Below, piece after piece: positions 8,819 to 17,869 of a stretch of 50,169 nt of DNA; the first letter of the stretch is position 1; each line of letters opens with the position of its first letter. The position numbers and the translations under genes were made by a program. Source of the stretch: Phormidium ambiguum IAM M-71 (lineage in GTDB: Bacteria > Cyanobacteriota > Cyanobacteriia > Cyanobacteriales > Aerosakkonemataceae); the NCBI RefSeq assembly GCF_001904725.1, contig NZ_MRCE01000043.1:9478-59646 (forward strand), written 5' to 3'. Under the pieces are notes generated by a model, which saw only the letters and a program-made list of their open reading frames with translations, had not been told where the DNA came from and did not search any database.

Positions 8819-9083
8819 TCTTGATGCAGTTTAAATGTAGTTATTAATGTAACTCGCTAAAAACACATTCCATTTCATATTTAAAAAATTTTTGAAATTT
8901 TTTTAGGAGTATGAGATATTAATGATATATAAGCTGCGAATTATTTTTGCTATTAATAAACCATCTTTTCCTGAAAATGAGAGTAAGAATTACTGTTTAT
9001 TTATAGTTTTGTAAAGTTTTTGATCTTACTTGCGATAGTTGATTTTATTATCTTAATAAATCCACCAAAACTAAATATATTTT

Positions 9084-9120
9084 GGGTAAAACTACCCAAG
9101 TTAAATTGGGGGATTTACCC
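9084..9120. promoter_or_regulatory. Hairpin in the 370-base gap before the 9189 gene
   Basis: The gap from 8819 to 9188 is AT-rich and shows no gene. Its only clear structure is a nested inverted repeat: GGGTAAA (9084-9090) with TTTACCC (9114-9120), and inside it CCCAA (9095-9099) with TTGGG (9106-9110). It lies about 70 bases before the next ATG on the plus strand, so it could be a 5'-leader hairpin or a protein site. There is no direct evidence for either. Confidence 0.5.
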
Positions 9121-9188
9121 TACTATAAATTCCTATTTATTAGTGACAATATAAGGTGTAACATTTGCTTTGCCCCCTAGCGCCCATT

Positions 9189-9578
9189 ATGGATTACCTA
9201 TACTTCTTAGCTAACGCCAGTTTAACCCAGAGAGTAGTTGAGTTCTTACACAAAAATAACCAACTTCCCCTTTACTCCGTAACCGTTCTGCACCAAATAG
9301 ACGGTTGGGTAATTAAAGTCAAAATGAGTAAGGCTTTAGATTCTTATCTAGATGGTAATTTTAGAGCTTATTTGAATGAATTAGGCATTCCCTACCAACC
9401 CGAAGTCCGCGTGAAGATGGCACTTTGGAGTTTGGATGCAGGCGAACCACCGATTGAAGTAATGCGCCGCTACCAAGTAGCAATTGTTTCTCATGGTAGA
9501 CCAGATAAAGAAGAAATCGAAACCTTCCGTAAGCAATTTGTGAACGGATTAGGATATTGCCCAGAAACCTTAGCGTAA
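9189..9578 (+). CDS. Conserved hypothetical protein
   Basis: 129 residues from the ATG at 9189; a TTG at 9165 would add eight residues but looks less likely. The protein is compact and soluble (MDYLYFLANASLTQRVVEF..., then VRVKMALWSLDAGEPP and MRRYQVAIVSHG). It has no signal peptide, membrane segment or cysteine cluster. The composition and even codon use look like a real folded protein, but I do not recognise a family. It is followed by the convergent YraN gene. Confidence 0.75.
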   Translation: MDYLYFLANASLTQRVVEFLHKNNQLPLYSVTVLHQIDGWVIKVKMSKALDSYLDGNFRAYLNELGIPYQPEVRVKMALWSLDAGEPPIEVMRRYQVAIVSHGRPDKEEIETFRKQFVNGLGYCPETLA

Positions 9579-9660
9579 CCCCTATAAATTTGAGCTTATT
9601 TGTCATACCACCTACGTCAGAAGTAAAAATTCTAACATCAGCCTTCTGACAGATGACAAA

Positions 9661-10173
9661 TTAAAAATCAAAGTATATTGCTGACTCAAGGTAATCTTGT
9701 AAACAGAGTCTATATTCCGCAAAATATACAGTTGGCTGTTGGATAAAGTCATCTGTATTTTTTAGGGGGCTAAAGCTGGAATAATTGGTAGTAGGACTAC
9801 TATTAGCATGGGTTTTTGAAGGTAAAAGATTTTTTACCTTTTGGCAAGTAACTAAGGCTACATCAAATCGACAGTTGTACTCAGCGAAATTTCCTGAAGC
9901 GAGAAATAATTGTGCTGTTTGCCAAAGTTTAGCTTGTTTTTGGGGAGTAATGGATAGTAGACCATCGCCATCCCAATTTCCTCGACTGCGAGTTTTTACT
10001 TCGACAAATAGCAATAAATTTGAATTGTTTTCGGCGATGATGTCTAACTCTCCCCAACGGCACCGCCAGCGACGATGCAGAATAACCGAACCTTGTTCTG
10101 CCAACCATTGTGCCACTAGGTCTTCTCCTAATGCACCGAAATCAGGATAATTAGATACTGAACGATTCGCCAT
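9661..10173 (-). CDS. YraN/UPF0102 family nuclease-like protein
   Basis: 170 residues. The restriction-endonuclease-like core is visible: [13 protein letters not shown], then [14 protein letters not shown] and [12 protein letters not shown], giving the family E...GELD...EVK acidic/lysine signature. The usual family length is about 120 residues. Here a Ser/Thr/Asn-rich segment of roughly 40 residues (about 112-150) is inserted before a C-terminal [17 protein letters not shown]. Its cellular role is not established. It starts 14 bases from the divergent pentapeptide gene. Confidence 0.85.
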   Translation of the reverse strand: MANRSVSNYPDFGALGEDLVAQWLAEQGSVILHRRWRCRWGELDIIAENNSNLLLFVEVKTRSRGNWDGDGLLSITPQKQAKLWQTAQLFLASGNFAEYNCRFDVALVTCQKVKNLLPSKTHANSSPTTNYSSFSPLKNTDDFIQQPTVYFAEYRLCLQDYLESAIYFDF

Positions 10174-10187
10174 TAACTGTAAGCAAC

Positions 10188-10697
10188 ATGAATTTTCGAC
10201 TAGACAAGCGGATTTCCAAGATATTACTCAGTTTATGGCTCTGGGCAGTAATTTGCTTAGTAGCTTTTGTGGGAACTGCCACCCCAGTTTTAGCATTGGA
10301 CTATAACAACGAAGCTTTGGTTGGTGCAGATTTCTCTAATCGGGTGTTAACTGATTCTAGCTTTACGAAAGCAAATCTTCGCAGTACCGATTTTAGCCAT
10401 GCAGATTTGCGGGGAGTAAGCCTTTATGGGGCTAATTTCTTATATGCTAATTTGGAAGGTGCTAATCTTTCATATTCGACGATCGCAACTGCTCGTTTTA
10501 CCAAAGCTAATTTGAAAGATGCGATTTTAGAAGGCGCTTTTGCTTTCAATGCTAAATTTGAGGGCGCAAATATTGAAGGTGCTGATTTTACTGATGTCTT
10601 ATTTAGAGACGATCAACTAGAAGCACTTTGTAAAATGGCTACGGGTACTAATCCTGTAACCGGACGTGATACGCGGGAAACTTTAATGTGCCCTTAA
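10188..10697 (+). CDS. Lumenal/secreted pentapeptide-repeat protein
   Basis: 169 residues with a signal peptide (hydrophobic core about residues 12-32, cleavage near VLA/LD). About 12-14 pentapeptide units of the A(D/N)L/F type follow ([30 protein letters not shown]), which build a right-handed quadrilateral beta-helix. The C-terminal cap [13 protein letters not shown]...LMCP holds two cysteines and resembles thylakoid-lumen pentapeptide proteins such as plant TL15/TL17. Function is unknown. Its stop codon shares bases with that of dnaG on the other strand. Confidence 0.88.
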   Translation: MNFRLDKRISKILLSLWLWAVICLVAFVGTATPVLALDYNNEALVGADFSNRVLTDSSFTKANLRSTDFSHADLRGVSLYGANFLYANLEGANLSYSTIATARFTKANLKDAILEGAFAFNAKFEGANIEGADFTDVLFRDDQLEALCKMATGTNPVTGRDTRETLMCP

Positions 10698-12694
10698 AGT
10701 TGTAATAAATCGGAGATGGAAACTTGGCATTGTTGCTCTAATTCCATACTCCGTTGTTTATAGTATAAAAATTCTTGATAATAGTTTTGTTGATTCTCTG
10801 GCTCTAAAGAACCATCCGTTTTTTCAAACAGTGTTAGAAAGCAACGCGCTTGTTTTTCACACATAATTTGCTCCATGCGAATCAGCGCAGCTTTGATTAA
10901 TTCCCCGGCTCGTTCCAAGTCTTTTTCAGCAATTTCATCTAAAATAAATAGTCGGGAAACCTGCGCCATCTCTTGCGGAAATTCTACGGCTATATCTTGG
11001 AGTTTGGAAATAAGATTTTCTGCACTTGAATTAATATCAATTTCTCGAATTTGTTGCCATAAAAATCGATGATGGGAAAAGCTTAATTCTAATTCTTTAC
11101 TTTCCAACCCATCAATGATATTTTGGCGATGTTCAGGACAGTGAATATAAATCCGCAATAATAAAGCTTCGGCAATTTTTAAAAGGTCATCTCGTTGGTT
11201 TGTAACTACTTTTTCTGCTTCAGTGTCTGGTTTTTTTACAATACTAAGTTGTGGTTTTGTTTGGGGATAATTACGCTTAACTATATTCTCTATTAATAAG
11301 GGCATTTGTAGAGATTGATTATTACGACATAGCACTTTCCAGTGTTGCACAACTTTGTTGAGGAGATTTTGAGAAATTAAGGGGATTTGCCGAGAATCGC
11401 CTCTGCTCAAGCGTTCGGCACACAAATTAACATAGTATGTTAGTTGATTATCGTCGATGATGTTACCAAGAATTTTCACCATTTCTTCAGCTACTTGCTG
11501 ATATTGGTTGGCTTGTTTGAGGTCTTTACTTTCTAATAATTGTTCGATTTGCCAAGCTAACCATAAAGGTGCATCAGTTAATAAATTCTCGTATTTTTCA
11601 GCAGAATAGGTTTTTAAGTATTCGTCGGCATCTTTGCCGTTAGGAAGGTTAAGAATGCGGAGTTGAATTTCTCCTTTATAAGCTAGGTTGGCGATTTCTG
11701 CGATCGCTCTTTTGGCGGCGGTGTTTCCCGCTTTGTCAGCATCGAAATTTAAAACTAATTGTTTGGATTCGTTGTAACGTAAAAGTAGTTTTACTTGGTC
11801 TAAACTTAAGGCTGTTCCCAAAGAGGCGACGGCGTTGGTAATTCCCTTTGCGTGAAGTGCGATCGCATCAAAATACCCTTCCACCACCACTGCTAAATCT
11901 TGTTTAGAAATCGCATCTTTGGCTTTATCTAAACCAAACAAAGTTTTGCCTTTAATAAATAGTTGGCTTTCGGGAGAATTGAGATATTTTGGTTGTTCGT
12001 CGCTGAGAGTTCTGCCACCAAAACCGATTACTCTACCTTGGAGATCGTGGATGGGAATAATTAGGCGATCGCGGAAATAATCATAATAGCTAACTTGCGA
12101 TTCTTTGCGAAGCCGAATCAATCCCGCTTGTTCTACTAAGGGAATAGAAAATCCCTTTTGTTCCACCAAATATCGATAAAGAGTTTCCCAACCCGCAGGC
12201 GCATAACCTAACTGAAACTTCTTAATTGTTTCATCATTTAACTGTCGTTCTGAGTGCAAATATTCTAAAGCTACTTTCCCGGAAGGTTGATACAAAGCGT
12301 GTTGATAAAACGCCGTTGTGACTGCCAAAATCTCAAATAATTGTTCTCTTAAAGTTATTTGGCGTTGCAGTTCTTGACGTTGTTCCGGTTCCAATGTTTG
12401 CACTGGTATGGAATAGCGTCGCGCCAAATTTAAGACCACATCTGCAAAAGATTGTTTTTCCAGTTCCATGAGGAACTTAATGACATTTCCCCCAGCTTGA
12501 CAACCGAAGCAATAATACATTTGCTTCTGAGGACTAACGCTAAAACTGGGAGATTTTTCATCATGAAACGGACATAAACCTTGGAAATCTTTACCCCGTT
12601 TGCGTAAAACAACTTTTTCCGAGATCACTTCGACGATATCGGCGCGTTGTTTAACTTGTTCGATCGTATCAGGATGCAGGCGAGGAATTTGCAT
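10694..12694 (-). CDS. dnaG: DNA primase DnaG
   Basis: 666 residues. The N-terminal CHC2 zinc domain holds Cys41, His44, Cys62 and Cys65 ([25 protein letters not shown]). The catalytic core follows, with the TOPRIM signature [12 protein letters not shown] near residue 270 and [13 protein letters not shown]. The C-terminal third is the less conserved helicase-binding region. It synthesises RNA primers for replication. The length is normal for cyanobacteria. It is convergent with the pentapeptide gene; the two stop codons share the tetranucleotide TTAA at 10694-10697. Confidence 0.96.
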   Translation of the reverse strand: MQIPRLHPDTIEQVKQRADIVEVISEKVVLRKRGKDFQGLCPFHDEKSPSFSVSPQKQMYYCFGCQAGGNVIKFLMELEKQSFADVVLNLARRYSIPVQTLEPEQRQELQRQITLREQLFEILAVTTAFYQHALYQPSGKVALEYLHSERQLNDETIKKFQLGYAPAGWETLYRYLVEQKGFSIPLVEQAGLIRLRKESQVSYYDYFRDRLIIPIHDLQGRVIGFGGRTLSDEQPKYLNSPESQLFIKGKTLFGLDKAKDAISKQDLAVVVEGYFDAIALHAKGITNAVASLGTALSLDQVKLLLRYNESKQLVLNFDADKAGNTAAKRAIAEIANLAYKGEIQLRILNLPNGKDADEYLKTYSAEKYENLLTDAPLWLAWQIEQLLESKDLKQANQYQQVAEEMVKILGNIIDDNQLTYYVNLCAERLSRGDSRQIPLISQNLLNKVVQHWKVLCRNNQSLQMPLLIENIVKRNYPQTKPQLSIVKKPDTEAEKVVTNQRDDLLKIAEALLLRIYIHCPEHRQNIIDGLESKELELSFSHHRFLWQQIREIDINSSAENLISKLQDIAVEFPQEMAQVSRLFILDEIAEKDLERAGELIKAALIRMEQIMCEKQARCFLTLFEKTDGSLEPENQQNYYQEFLYYKQRSMELEQQCQVSISDLLQL

Positions 12695-12738
12695 CAGGGG
12701 ATTTGCTGTACTAAGTCATTACATTATAGTTTGAACAG

Positions 12739-12773
12739 CAGATCCCCGACTTCTTCAAGAATTCGAGGATCTC
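12739..12773. repeat. Degenerate copy of the GATCCCCGACTT palindrome
   Basis: CAGATCCCCGACTTCTT and the partly matching AAGAATTCGAGGATCTC form an imperfect 35-base inverted repeat. It lies in the 450-base gap upstream of dnaG (12695-13143). The rest of that gap shows no gene and no other clear structure. A perfect copy lies at 13404-13438. Confidence 0.75.
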
Positions 12774-13143
12774 AAGTCAAAATACTTAAGTAATATTACG
12801 CAATAGTTAATAATTGTCTCAAAAGTAACGGAAAACCTGGTGATTCTACTATAAATTTAAATTAGATAAGAACATATTTGTTGCCAGCATAAAAATTTCG
12901 GCAAATTTTCCTGAACACGGATGGTATGTGGTGTATCTGCATATAGACGGATTCAAAACCCAACATTAATTTTACGGATTAATCTCAGTAAGAGTACAGA
13001 AAGATTAAGCTCAACATTCCGTATATCTTACTACTTGCTCAATTTCCGACCATAGATAGTGCTGGAAGAAGAATCTGAATTTTTGTGCTTTAGCAACACT
13101 AGTCACATTTCCCTGTCTGATACTAACGAAAAGAGGTTTAACA

Positions 13144-13272
13144 ATGGAACTCCTGGCTTATATTTACATGACTTTGGCGCAAAAACCAGAATTACAAAAA
13201 CCTGCGGAATTCAGAGATTTAGAGAAAAAAGAAAGCCAACAAAATTTTCAATATGTAGCTTTCGGACTATAG
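13144..13272 (+). CDS. Small protein, 42 residues
   Basis: A short frame beginning MELLAYIYMTLAQKP and ending QYVAFGL. AGAGG is 7 bases before the ATG, a good Shine-Dalgarno. An amphipathic N-terminal helix (ELLAYIYMTLA) is followed by a charged segment with KP, EFRDLEKKE and QQNF. The overlapping frame starting upstream at 13059 lacks such support and reads through the same bases with an unlikely composition. I do not recognise the product. It stands alone in a gene-poor stretch, with palindromic elements after it that may end its transcript. Confidence 0.5.
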   Translation: MELLAYIYMTLAQKPELQKPAEFRDLEKKESQQNFQYVAFGL

Positions 13273-13311
13273 TGATAGCTTAATTTGTTAATTAGTTTTG
13301 GTCGGTATTAG

Positions 13312-13376
13312 TAATGAGTAATAGATAGTTATTAGTGAGAGCAAAAACTCTTATCATACTACCTATTACTTCATTA
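13312..13376. repeat. Imperfect palindrome downstream of the small gene
   Basis: TAATGAGTAATAG (13312-13324) pairs with CTATTACTTCATTA (13363-13376) with one bulged base. Weaker complementarity continues inward (GTGAGAG against CTCTTAT). It is AT-rich and without coding content. It could be a miniature repeat or a long hairpin at the 3' end of the 13144 transcript. Confidence 0.6.
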
Positions 13377-13403
13377 AATCAGTAGTTTATAAGGTAATAT
13401 AAT

Positions 13404-13438
13404 CAGATCCCCGACTTTTTCAAAAAGTCGGGGATCTG
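13404..13438. terminator. Perfect 17-bp palindrome, probable bidirectional terminator
   Basis: CAGATCCCCGACTTTTT and its exact complement AAAAAGTCGGGGATCTG are separated by one base. The hairpin lies 25 bases past the stop of the minus-strand 13463 gene and about 130 bases past the plus-strand small gene. The internal T and A runs are part of the stem. It also belongs to a repeated family (see 12739-12773), so its primary identity may be a dispersed palindrome used as a terminator. Confidence 0.65.
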
Positions 13439-13462
13439 AATTTTGATGCGATCGACACTGTA

Positions 13463-13726
13463 CTATTCTGGGATATCGATCCGATCGCGGTTGGCAAACT
13501 CTGAAGGTGGACGTTCCGTGCTCCAAGCCCACCAAACACTCCCACAATGGCAGTAATAAAACTCCTGCCATTTTTTCCGATAGTCTTCAGTATAGACAGG
13601 CGATCGACGATTAATCCACACCTTATCCGCCTCCATACAAGTAGCATGACAAGTCGGACAAGAGAAATTTTGTGCGTGAGTCGCTTTTTCAGTCCATTCG
13701 GGCGGAACAGGGGCAAAAGCTTCCAT
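13463..13726 (-). CDS. Small zinc-ribbon-like protein
   Basis: 87 residues with one likely zinc site: CPTC and a further CMEA near residues 23-31, then YYCHCG near 57-62. The ribbon frames a basic segment (KVWINRRSPVYTEDYRKKWQEF). The tryptophan-rich WWAWSTERPP follows. Two other frames overlap the same bases but lack this ordered cysteine pattern. I believe it is a conserved cyanobacterial protein of unknown role; the ribbon suggests nucleic-acid or protein binding. Confidence 0.75.
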   Translation of the reverse strand: MEAFAPVPPEWTEKATHAQNFSCPTCHATCMEADKVWINRRSPVYTEDYRKKWQEFYYCHCGSVWWAWSTERPPSEFANRDRIDIPE

Positions 13727-14073
13727 GATTCATTTATCTAGGGTTTTATCGCCCATTATCATCTTTAATACATTAGATGCGCTACTAAAAATTGCCTTGC
13801 CAGTAAAATAGGCAAATTTCTAGTCTACAAGATTTGAGCAAACCAATTCTCTGATGTAGGAGATTAATCCTGAATTCTATCATATTTAAATAGTCATTTA
13901 ACCACTCATCAGCAGTTCACACATTTTAAAGATTAAAGAGTGTAATTTTTTTCATCTTCTTCCCGGTTTCATGCTGTACCCTCTAATAAGGCATTCTTTC
14001 CCATAAACTTCTAAATTCCGGTTTAGTAGAATTTCTCACCCCGATTGTTATGCACAATGGAGTCGATTAATTT
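13727..14073. other. 347-base gap without a gene
   Basis: No coding frame or RNA gene is visible. The only structure is a weak inverted repeat, AAATTGCCT (13790-13798) with AGGCAAATTT (13811-13820). Promoters for the divergent flanking genes at 13726 (minus) and 14074 (plus) must lie here, but I cannot place them. Confidence 0.6.
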
Positions 14074-15591
14074 ATGTCTCATCCTATTTACCTGAACTTA
14101 ATTTCCTTTTTAGGAATATTCGGATTATGTATAGTCGCTTGGATTTTTTCGGAACATCGTAAAGTTATCCCTTGGCGAGTCATTATTGGCGGTATACTTT
14201 TACAATTAGTTTTGGGATTTTTAGTATTTCAATTTCCGCTAACCAGAGAAGCATTAAAAGGATTTAGTAGCTTATTAGACAGCGTATTTTATGCAGCTGA
14301 TGTAGGAGCAAACTTTGTTTTTGGTAATAATATTGTCCCCCTACCGGGAAGAGCAACAACTGTAAATTTAGGCTACATTTTTGCCTTTCGCGCCCTACCT
14401 GCGGTAATTTTCTTTTCGGGATTAATGGCATTACTTTATAACTTGGGGATAATTCAAATTATTACCACTATATTCGCCAAAGCATTCTACAAAACTATGG
14501 GATTAAGTGGGGCAGAATCTCTGAGTGGGGCAGCCAATATTTTTGTCGGAATTGAAGCAGCGATCGCCGTTAAACCCTTCATTCCCAAAATGACACGCAG
14601 CGAAATCTGTGCAATTTTAGCTTGTTGTTTTGGTACGGCGGCTTCTTCCACATTAGCAATTTATGTGAATTTCCTCAGACCAGTATTTCCGAACATTTTA
14701 GGACATTTGGTATCAGCGTCAATTATGGCGATACCCGCTTGTTTTGTGTTATCAAAAATCTTAGTCCCGGAAACAGAAGTTCCGGTAACAGCCGGAGGAA
14801 TTCCTGTTGAAGAAAAAACCCAAAAAACAAATACAGAAGAGGAAGAACAAGCCCCCACTGAAACAGTAGGCGGAGAACCAATCGAACGAGTTAGCCCAAT
14901 GGATGCGGCAATTTTAGGCGCACTTGATGGGGTGAAAATGGCTGTTTCGATCGCGGCTGTATTGATTTTAATTCTGGGTTTAGTTTCTTTGATCAATCAA
15001 ATTTTTGGAGGTTTGGCTAGCGTACCTGGTTTTATTGGACAAATTTTTAGTGTAGTAACTTTACCCAACATTTTAGGATTTATCTTTTATCCATTAACTT
15101 TATTAACTGGCGTTCCTTTTGATGAATCTTGGACAGCTTCGGTAATTATTGGCAGAAGACTTTTAGAAACAGCAATTCCACCTTATCAAGCATTAGCAGA
15201 AGCAGCCAAAAATGGTCAAGTGAGCGATCGCACAGTGTTAATTGTCAGTTACGCCCTTTCCGGTTTCGCTCACATCGCCTCCGTTGGCATCTTTGTTGGT
15301 GGTACGATCGCTCTAGCACCCTCCCGCAGAAAAGACATTTCCGCATTAGGTTGGAAAGCCTTATTTGTCGGCACTTTAGCCACCTTAATGATTGCTTGCA
15401 TCGCAGGTGTATATGACACTGGTAATCCCAGCATTTTAGGCGAAAAACAAGCCCCAACCCCCGCTGTCTCCCCAACCCCAACCCCAACTCCAACTCCCGC
15501 ACCCACCACACCCGCCGCAAGCCCAACACCCCAAGCAGCACCCCCAGTCGCACCTAAACCTCAAGCTCCCGCAGCTAAACCTTCTCCTTGA
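14074..15591 (+). CDS. Concentrative nucleoside transporter (CNT), paralogue 1
   Basis: 505-residue multi-spanning membrane protein of the CNT/NupC family, cation-coupled importers of nucleosides. An N-terminal pair of membrane segments is followed by the FRALPAVIFFSGL region. The core motif GAANIFVGIEAAIAVKPF then MTRSEICAILACCFGTAASS corresponds to the CNT substrate-site region. The C-terminal core ends in ALSGFAHIASVGIFVGG. A tail of about 45 residues of Pro/Thr/Ala follows (PTPTPTPTPAP type) and is absent from the second copy at 16434. A charged loop near residues 245-270 also differs between the copies. Confidence 0.87.
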   Translation: MSHPIYLNLISFLGIFGLCIVAWIFSEHRKVIPWRVIIGGILLQLVLGFLVFQFPLTREALKGFSSLLDSVFYAADVGANFVFGNNIVPLPGRATTVNLGYIFAFRALPAVIFFSGLMALLYNLGIIQIITTIFAKAFYKTMGLSGAESLSGAANIFVGIEAAIAVKPFIPKMTRSEICAILACCFGTAASSTLAIYVNFLRPVFPNILGHLVSASIMAIPACFVLSKILVPETEVPVTAGGIPVEEKTQKTNTEEEEQAPTETVGGEPIERVSPMDAAILGALDGVKMAVSIAAVLILILGLVSLINQIFGGLASVPGFIGQIFSVVTLPNILGFIFYPLTLLTGVPFDESWTASVIIGRRLLETAIPPYQALAEAAKNGQVSDRTVLIVSYALSGFAHIASVGIFVGGTIALAPSRRKDISALGWKALFVGTLATLMIACIAGVYDTGNPSILGEKQAPTPAVSPTPTPTPTPAPTTPAASPTPQAAPPVAPKPQAPAAKPSP

Positions 15592-15611
15592 TTGTTGGGC
15601 AGGGGGGCAGG

Positions 15612-15803
15612 GGGGACAAGGGGACAAGGGGACAAGGGGAATTTTTTCCTTCTGCCTTCTGCCTTTCCTTCTGCCTTCTGCCTTCTGCCTTCTGCCTTTC
15701 CTTCTGCCTTCTACCTTCTACCTTTTTCCTTCTACCTTCTACCTTTTTCCTTCTGCCTTCTGCCTTCTGCCTTCTGCCTTTCCTTCTGCCTTCTGCCTTT
15801 CTT
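15612..15803. repeat. Octamer and heptamer tandem array
   Basis: A short octamer array (GGGGACAA, about 15612-15640) is followed from 15648 by around 20 heptamer units of CTTCTGC with CTTCTAC variants and CCTTT interruptions. It fills the whole gap between the first transporter and the DUF3318 gene, ending 12 bases before that gene's ATG. Several frames run through it on both strands, but their low-complexity products are artefacts. Confidence 0.93.
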
Positions 15804-15814
15804 AAAATTGACTT

Positions 15815-16423
15815 ATGGAGCCAAAAACAGAAATTAGTCGCCTGCTCGATATTATGCCCGCCTCTGGTCGGATGATGTGTAAAATCATCAGTAAACCAGA
15901 GCAAAAAACAGTAATAGAAAGCCCTTATCCTTTGCCTTGGAATGGGACAAGAGAAGTTTGGATTAACTTTGATTTGTGGAGTCGTTTAGCGCCACAACAA
16001 CGAGATTTATTGTTGTTAAGAACGGTTTCTTGGCTAATAGGAATTAAATGGTTTAAACCTGATGTTTATCAAGGTGTAGTAGTAGCTTCCCTTTTAGGGG
16101 GAGTATTTGAATTAGTCGAAAAAGATATAGTTGGCGTAGTAGTTGCGGGCGGCTTAACTGCATTAGCAGGTATGCAAATTTGGCGGAATAATCGCAGTTC
16201 GCAAGCGCAACTTACTGCTGATGAAGCTGCGCTCAAAGTAGCGATTCGTCGGGGTTATTCAGAAACAGAAGCCGCTCAAAGTTTAATTCGTGCGATCGAT
16301 GCTGTAGCGCAAATTGAAGGGCGCTCTACCTTGGATTTTTTGGAGTTATTGCGCCGCCAAAATTTAAGATCGATCGCCAATCTTTCCCCAGTCGGTGTCC
16401 CAGAAACAATCAAAAAAGAATAA
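15815..16423 (+). CDS. DUF3318 family protein
   Basis: 202 residues resembling the cyanobacterial DUF3318 family. The N-terminal half contains PYPLPWNGTREVWINFDLWSRL and PQQRDLLLLRTVSWL. Two adjacent hydrophobic segments (about residues 85-120, GVVVASLLGGVFELV and VVGVVVAGGLTALAGM) look membrane-associated. The C-terminal part is helical and charged (EAALKVAIRRGYSETEAAQSLIRAI). Function is unknown. It lies between the two nucleoside transporters on the same strand, 10 bases before the second one, so it is probably co-transcribed with it. Confidence 0.82.
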   Translation: MEPKTEISRLLDIMPASGRMMCKIISKPEQKTVIESPYPLPWNGTREVWINFDLWSRLAPQQRDLLLLRTVSWLIGIKWFKPDVYQGVVVASLLGGVFELVEKDIVGVVVAGGLTALAGMQIWRNNRSSQAQLTADEAALKVAIRRGYSETEAAQSLIRAIDAVAQIEGRSTLDFLELLRRQNLRSIANLSPVGVPETIKKE

Positions 16424-16433
16424 CTTATTTTAT

Positions 16434-17756
16434 ATGTCTCATCCAATTTACCTTAACTTGATTTCCTTCTTAGGTATTTGGGTATTTTGTCTCATAGCTT
16501 GGCTCTTTTCCGAACATCGCCAAATTATCCCTTGGCGAGTCATCATTGGTGGCATACTCTTACAATTAGTTTTGGGATTTTTTGTATTTCAATTTCCCTT
16601 GACAAGAGCGGGGTTAGAAATATTCAGTAACTTATTAAACAGCGTATTTTTAGCTGCTGATGTCGGCGCAAACTTCGTCTTTGGTAAAAATATTGTGCCT
16701 TTACCAGACAAACCAGCAGATATAAATTTAGGGTATATTTTTGCTTTTCGCGCTCTTCCTGCGATCGTATTTTTTTCCGGTTTAATCGGCTTACTTTATA
16801 GCTTAGGAATCATTCAAATTATTACCAACTTTTTCGCCAAAATATTCTATAAATCCATGCGATTAAGTGGAGCAGAAGCTTTAAGTGGAGCAGCAAATAT
16901 ATTTGTTGGAATTGAAGCAACAATTGCGGTTAAACCCTACATTCCCAAAATGACTCGCAGCGAATTATGTGCGATTTTATCTTGTTGTTTTGGAACTGTT
17001 GCTTCTTCCACATTAGCACTTTATGTAAATTTTCTGAAACCAGTATTTCCTAATATTTTAGGACACTTGGTATCTGCATCAATTATGGCAATACCTGCTT
17101 GTTTTGTTTTATCTAAAATCTTAGTACCAGAAACCGAAATTCCTCTAACATCTGGAGGAGTACCTGTAGAAAAGCAGCCAGAGATCGATCGAGAAACAAT
17201 ACCAACAGAAACAGTAGGGGGAGAATTAATTGAACGAATTAGTCCAATGGATGCAGCAATTTTAGGCGCACTTGATGGAGTGAAAATGGCTGTTTCTATT
17301 GCGGCTATATTAATTTTAATTTTAGGGTTGGTATCTTTAATTAATCAATTATTAGGTGGGGAAACTTTACAAACAATTTTGGGAGTTTTGTTTTTTCCTT
17401 TCACATTACTAACTGGAATTCCCTTTAATGAAGCTTGGATAGCGTCGGTAATTATTGGCAGACGATTATTAGAAACAGAAATTCCTTCTTACTTTGCTTT
17501 AGCAGAAGCAGCGGCTGCGGGAAAAATTAGCGATCGCACTATCCTAATTGTCAGTTATGCTTTAAGCGGATTCGCTCATATCGCCTCAATTGGCATCTTC
17601 GTTGGTGGTACGATCGCATTGGCACCTTCACGCCGCACAGATATCGCTCAACTAGGTTGGAAAGCCTTATTTGTTGGCACTTTAGCAACTTTAATGATTG
17701 CTTGTATTGCCGGAGTTTACGACACAGGAAATCCCAGCATTTTAGGTAATACATAA
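16434..17756 (+). CDS. Concentrative nucleoside transporter (CNT), paralogue 2
   Basis: 440 residues from the ATG at 16434, which gives the same MSHPIYLNLISFLGI start as paralogue 1; the ATG at 16395 lies inside the preceding gene. It is closely similar to the 14074 protein along its whole length, including GAANIFVGIEATIAVKPY, MTRSELCAILSCCFGTVASS and the C-terminal GTLATLMIACIAGVYDTGNPSILG. It has a shorter central loop and lacks the proline-rich tail. It is therefore a local gene duplicate that has since diverged. Its stop codon abuts the first base of a miniature repeat. Confidence 0.87.
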   Translation: MSHPIYLNLISFLGIWVFCLIAWLFSEHRQIIPWRVIIGGILLQLVLGFFVFQFPLTRAGLEIFSNLLNSVFLAADVGANFVFGKNIVPLPDKPADINLGYIFAFRALPAIVFFSGLIGLLYSLGIIQIITNFFAKIFYKSMRLSGAEALSGAANIFVGIEATIAVKPYIPKMTRSELCAILSCCFGTVASSTLALYVNFLKPVFPNILGHLVSASIMAIPACFVLSKILVPETEIPLTSGGVPVEKQPEIDRETIPTETVGGELIERISPMDAAILGALDGVKMAVSIAAILILILGLVSLINQLLGGETLQTILGVLFFPFTLLTGIPFNEAWIASVIIGRRLLETEIPSYFALAEAAAAGKISDRTILIVSYALSGFAHIASIGIFVGGTIALAPSRRTDIAQLGWKALFVGTLATLMIACIAGVYDTGNPSILGNT

Positions 17757-17863
17757 TACCAAATCTGGGTTAGTTACCCCCCATATCTTCTCCCTCTTTC
17801 CTCTGCGTTCTCTGCGCCTCTGTGGTTCATTTATAAAGGGGTTTTTTCACCCGGATTTAGTAT
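17756..17863. mobile_element. Miniature inverted-repeat element, family 1 (plus-side copy)
   Basis: Terminal arms ATACCAAATCTGGG (17756-17769) and CCGGATTTAGTAT (to 17863) are imperfect inverted repeats. The interior contains a CCTCTGCGTTCTCTGCG segment. A second copy with matching termini and interior lies at 41569-41675 in the opposite orientation. There is no coding capacity, so it would be mobilised in trans if it moves at all. Confidence 0.7.
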
Positions 17864-17869
17864 CAAATC

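Noticed and set aside
13059-13283. 74-residue plus-strand frame
   Set aside because: No ribosome site and implausible composition. The shorter frame at 13144 in another phase fits better.
13374-13716. Two other minus-strand frames overlapping the zinc-ribbon gene
   Set aside because: They overlap the 13463-13726 gene in other phases and lack its ordered CxxC pattern; one runs through the terminator palindrome.
15436-15904. Several frames rich in Leu-Pro-Ser-Ala-Phe or Gly-Arg-Arg-Gln-Lys on both strands
   Set aside because: They are translations of the proline tail DNA and the heptamer array and are low-complexity artefacts.
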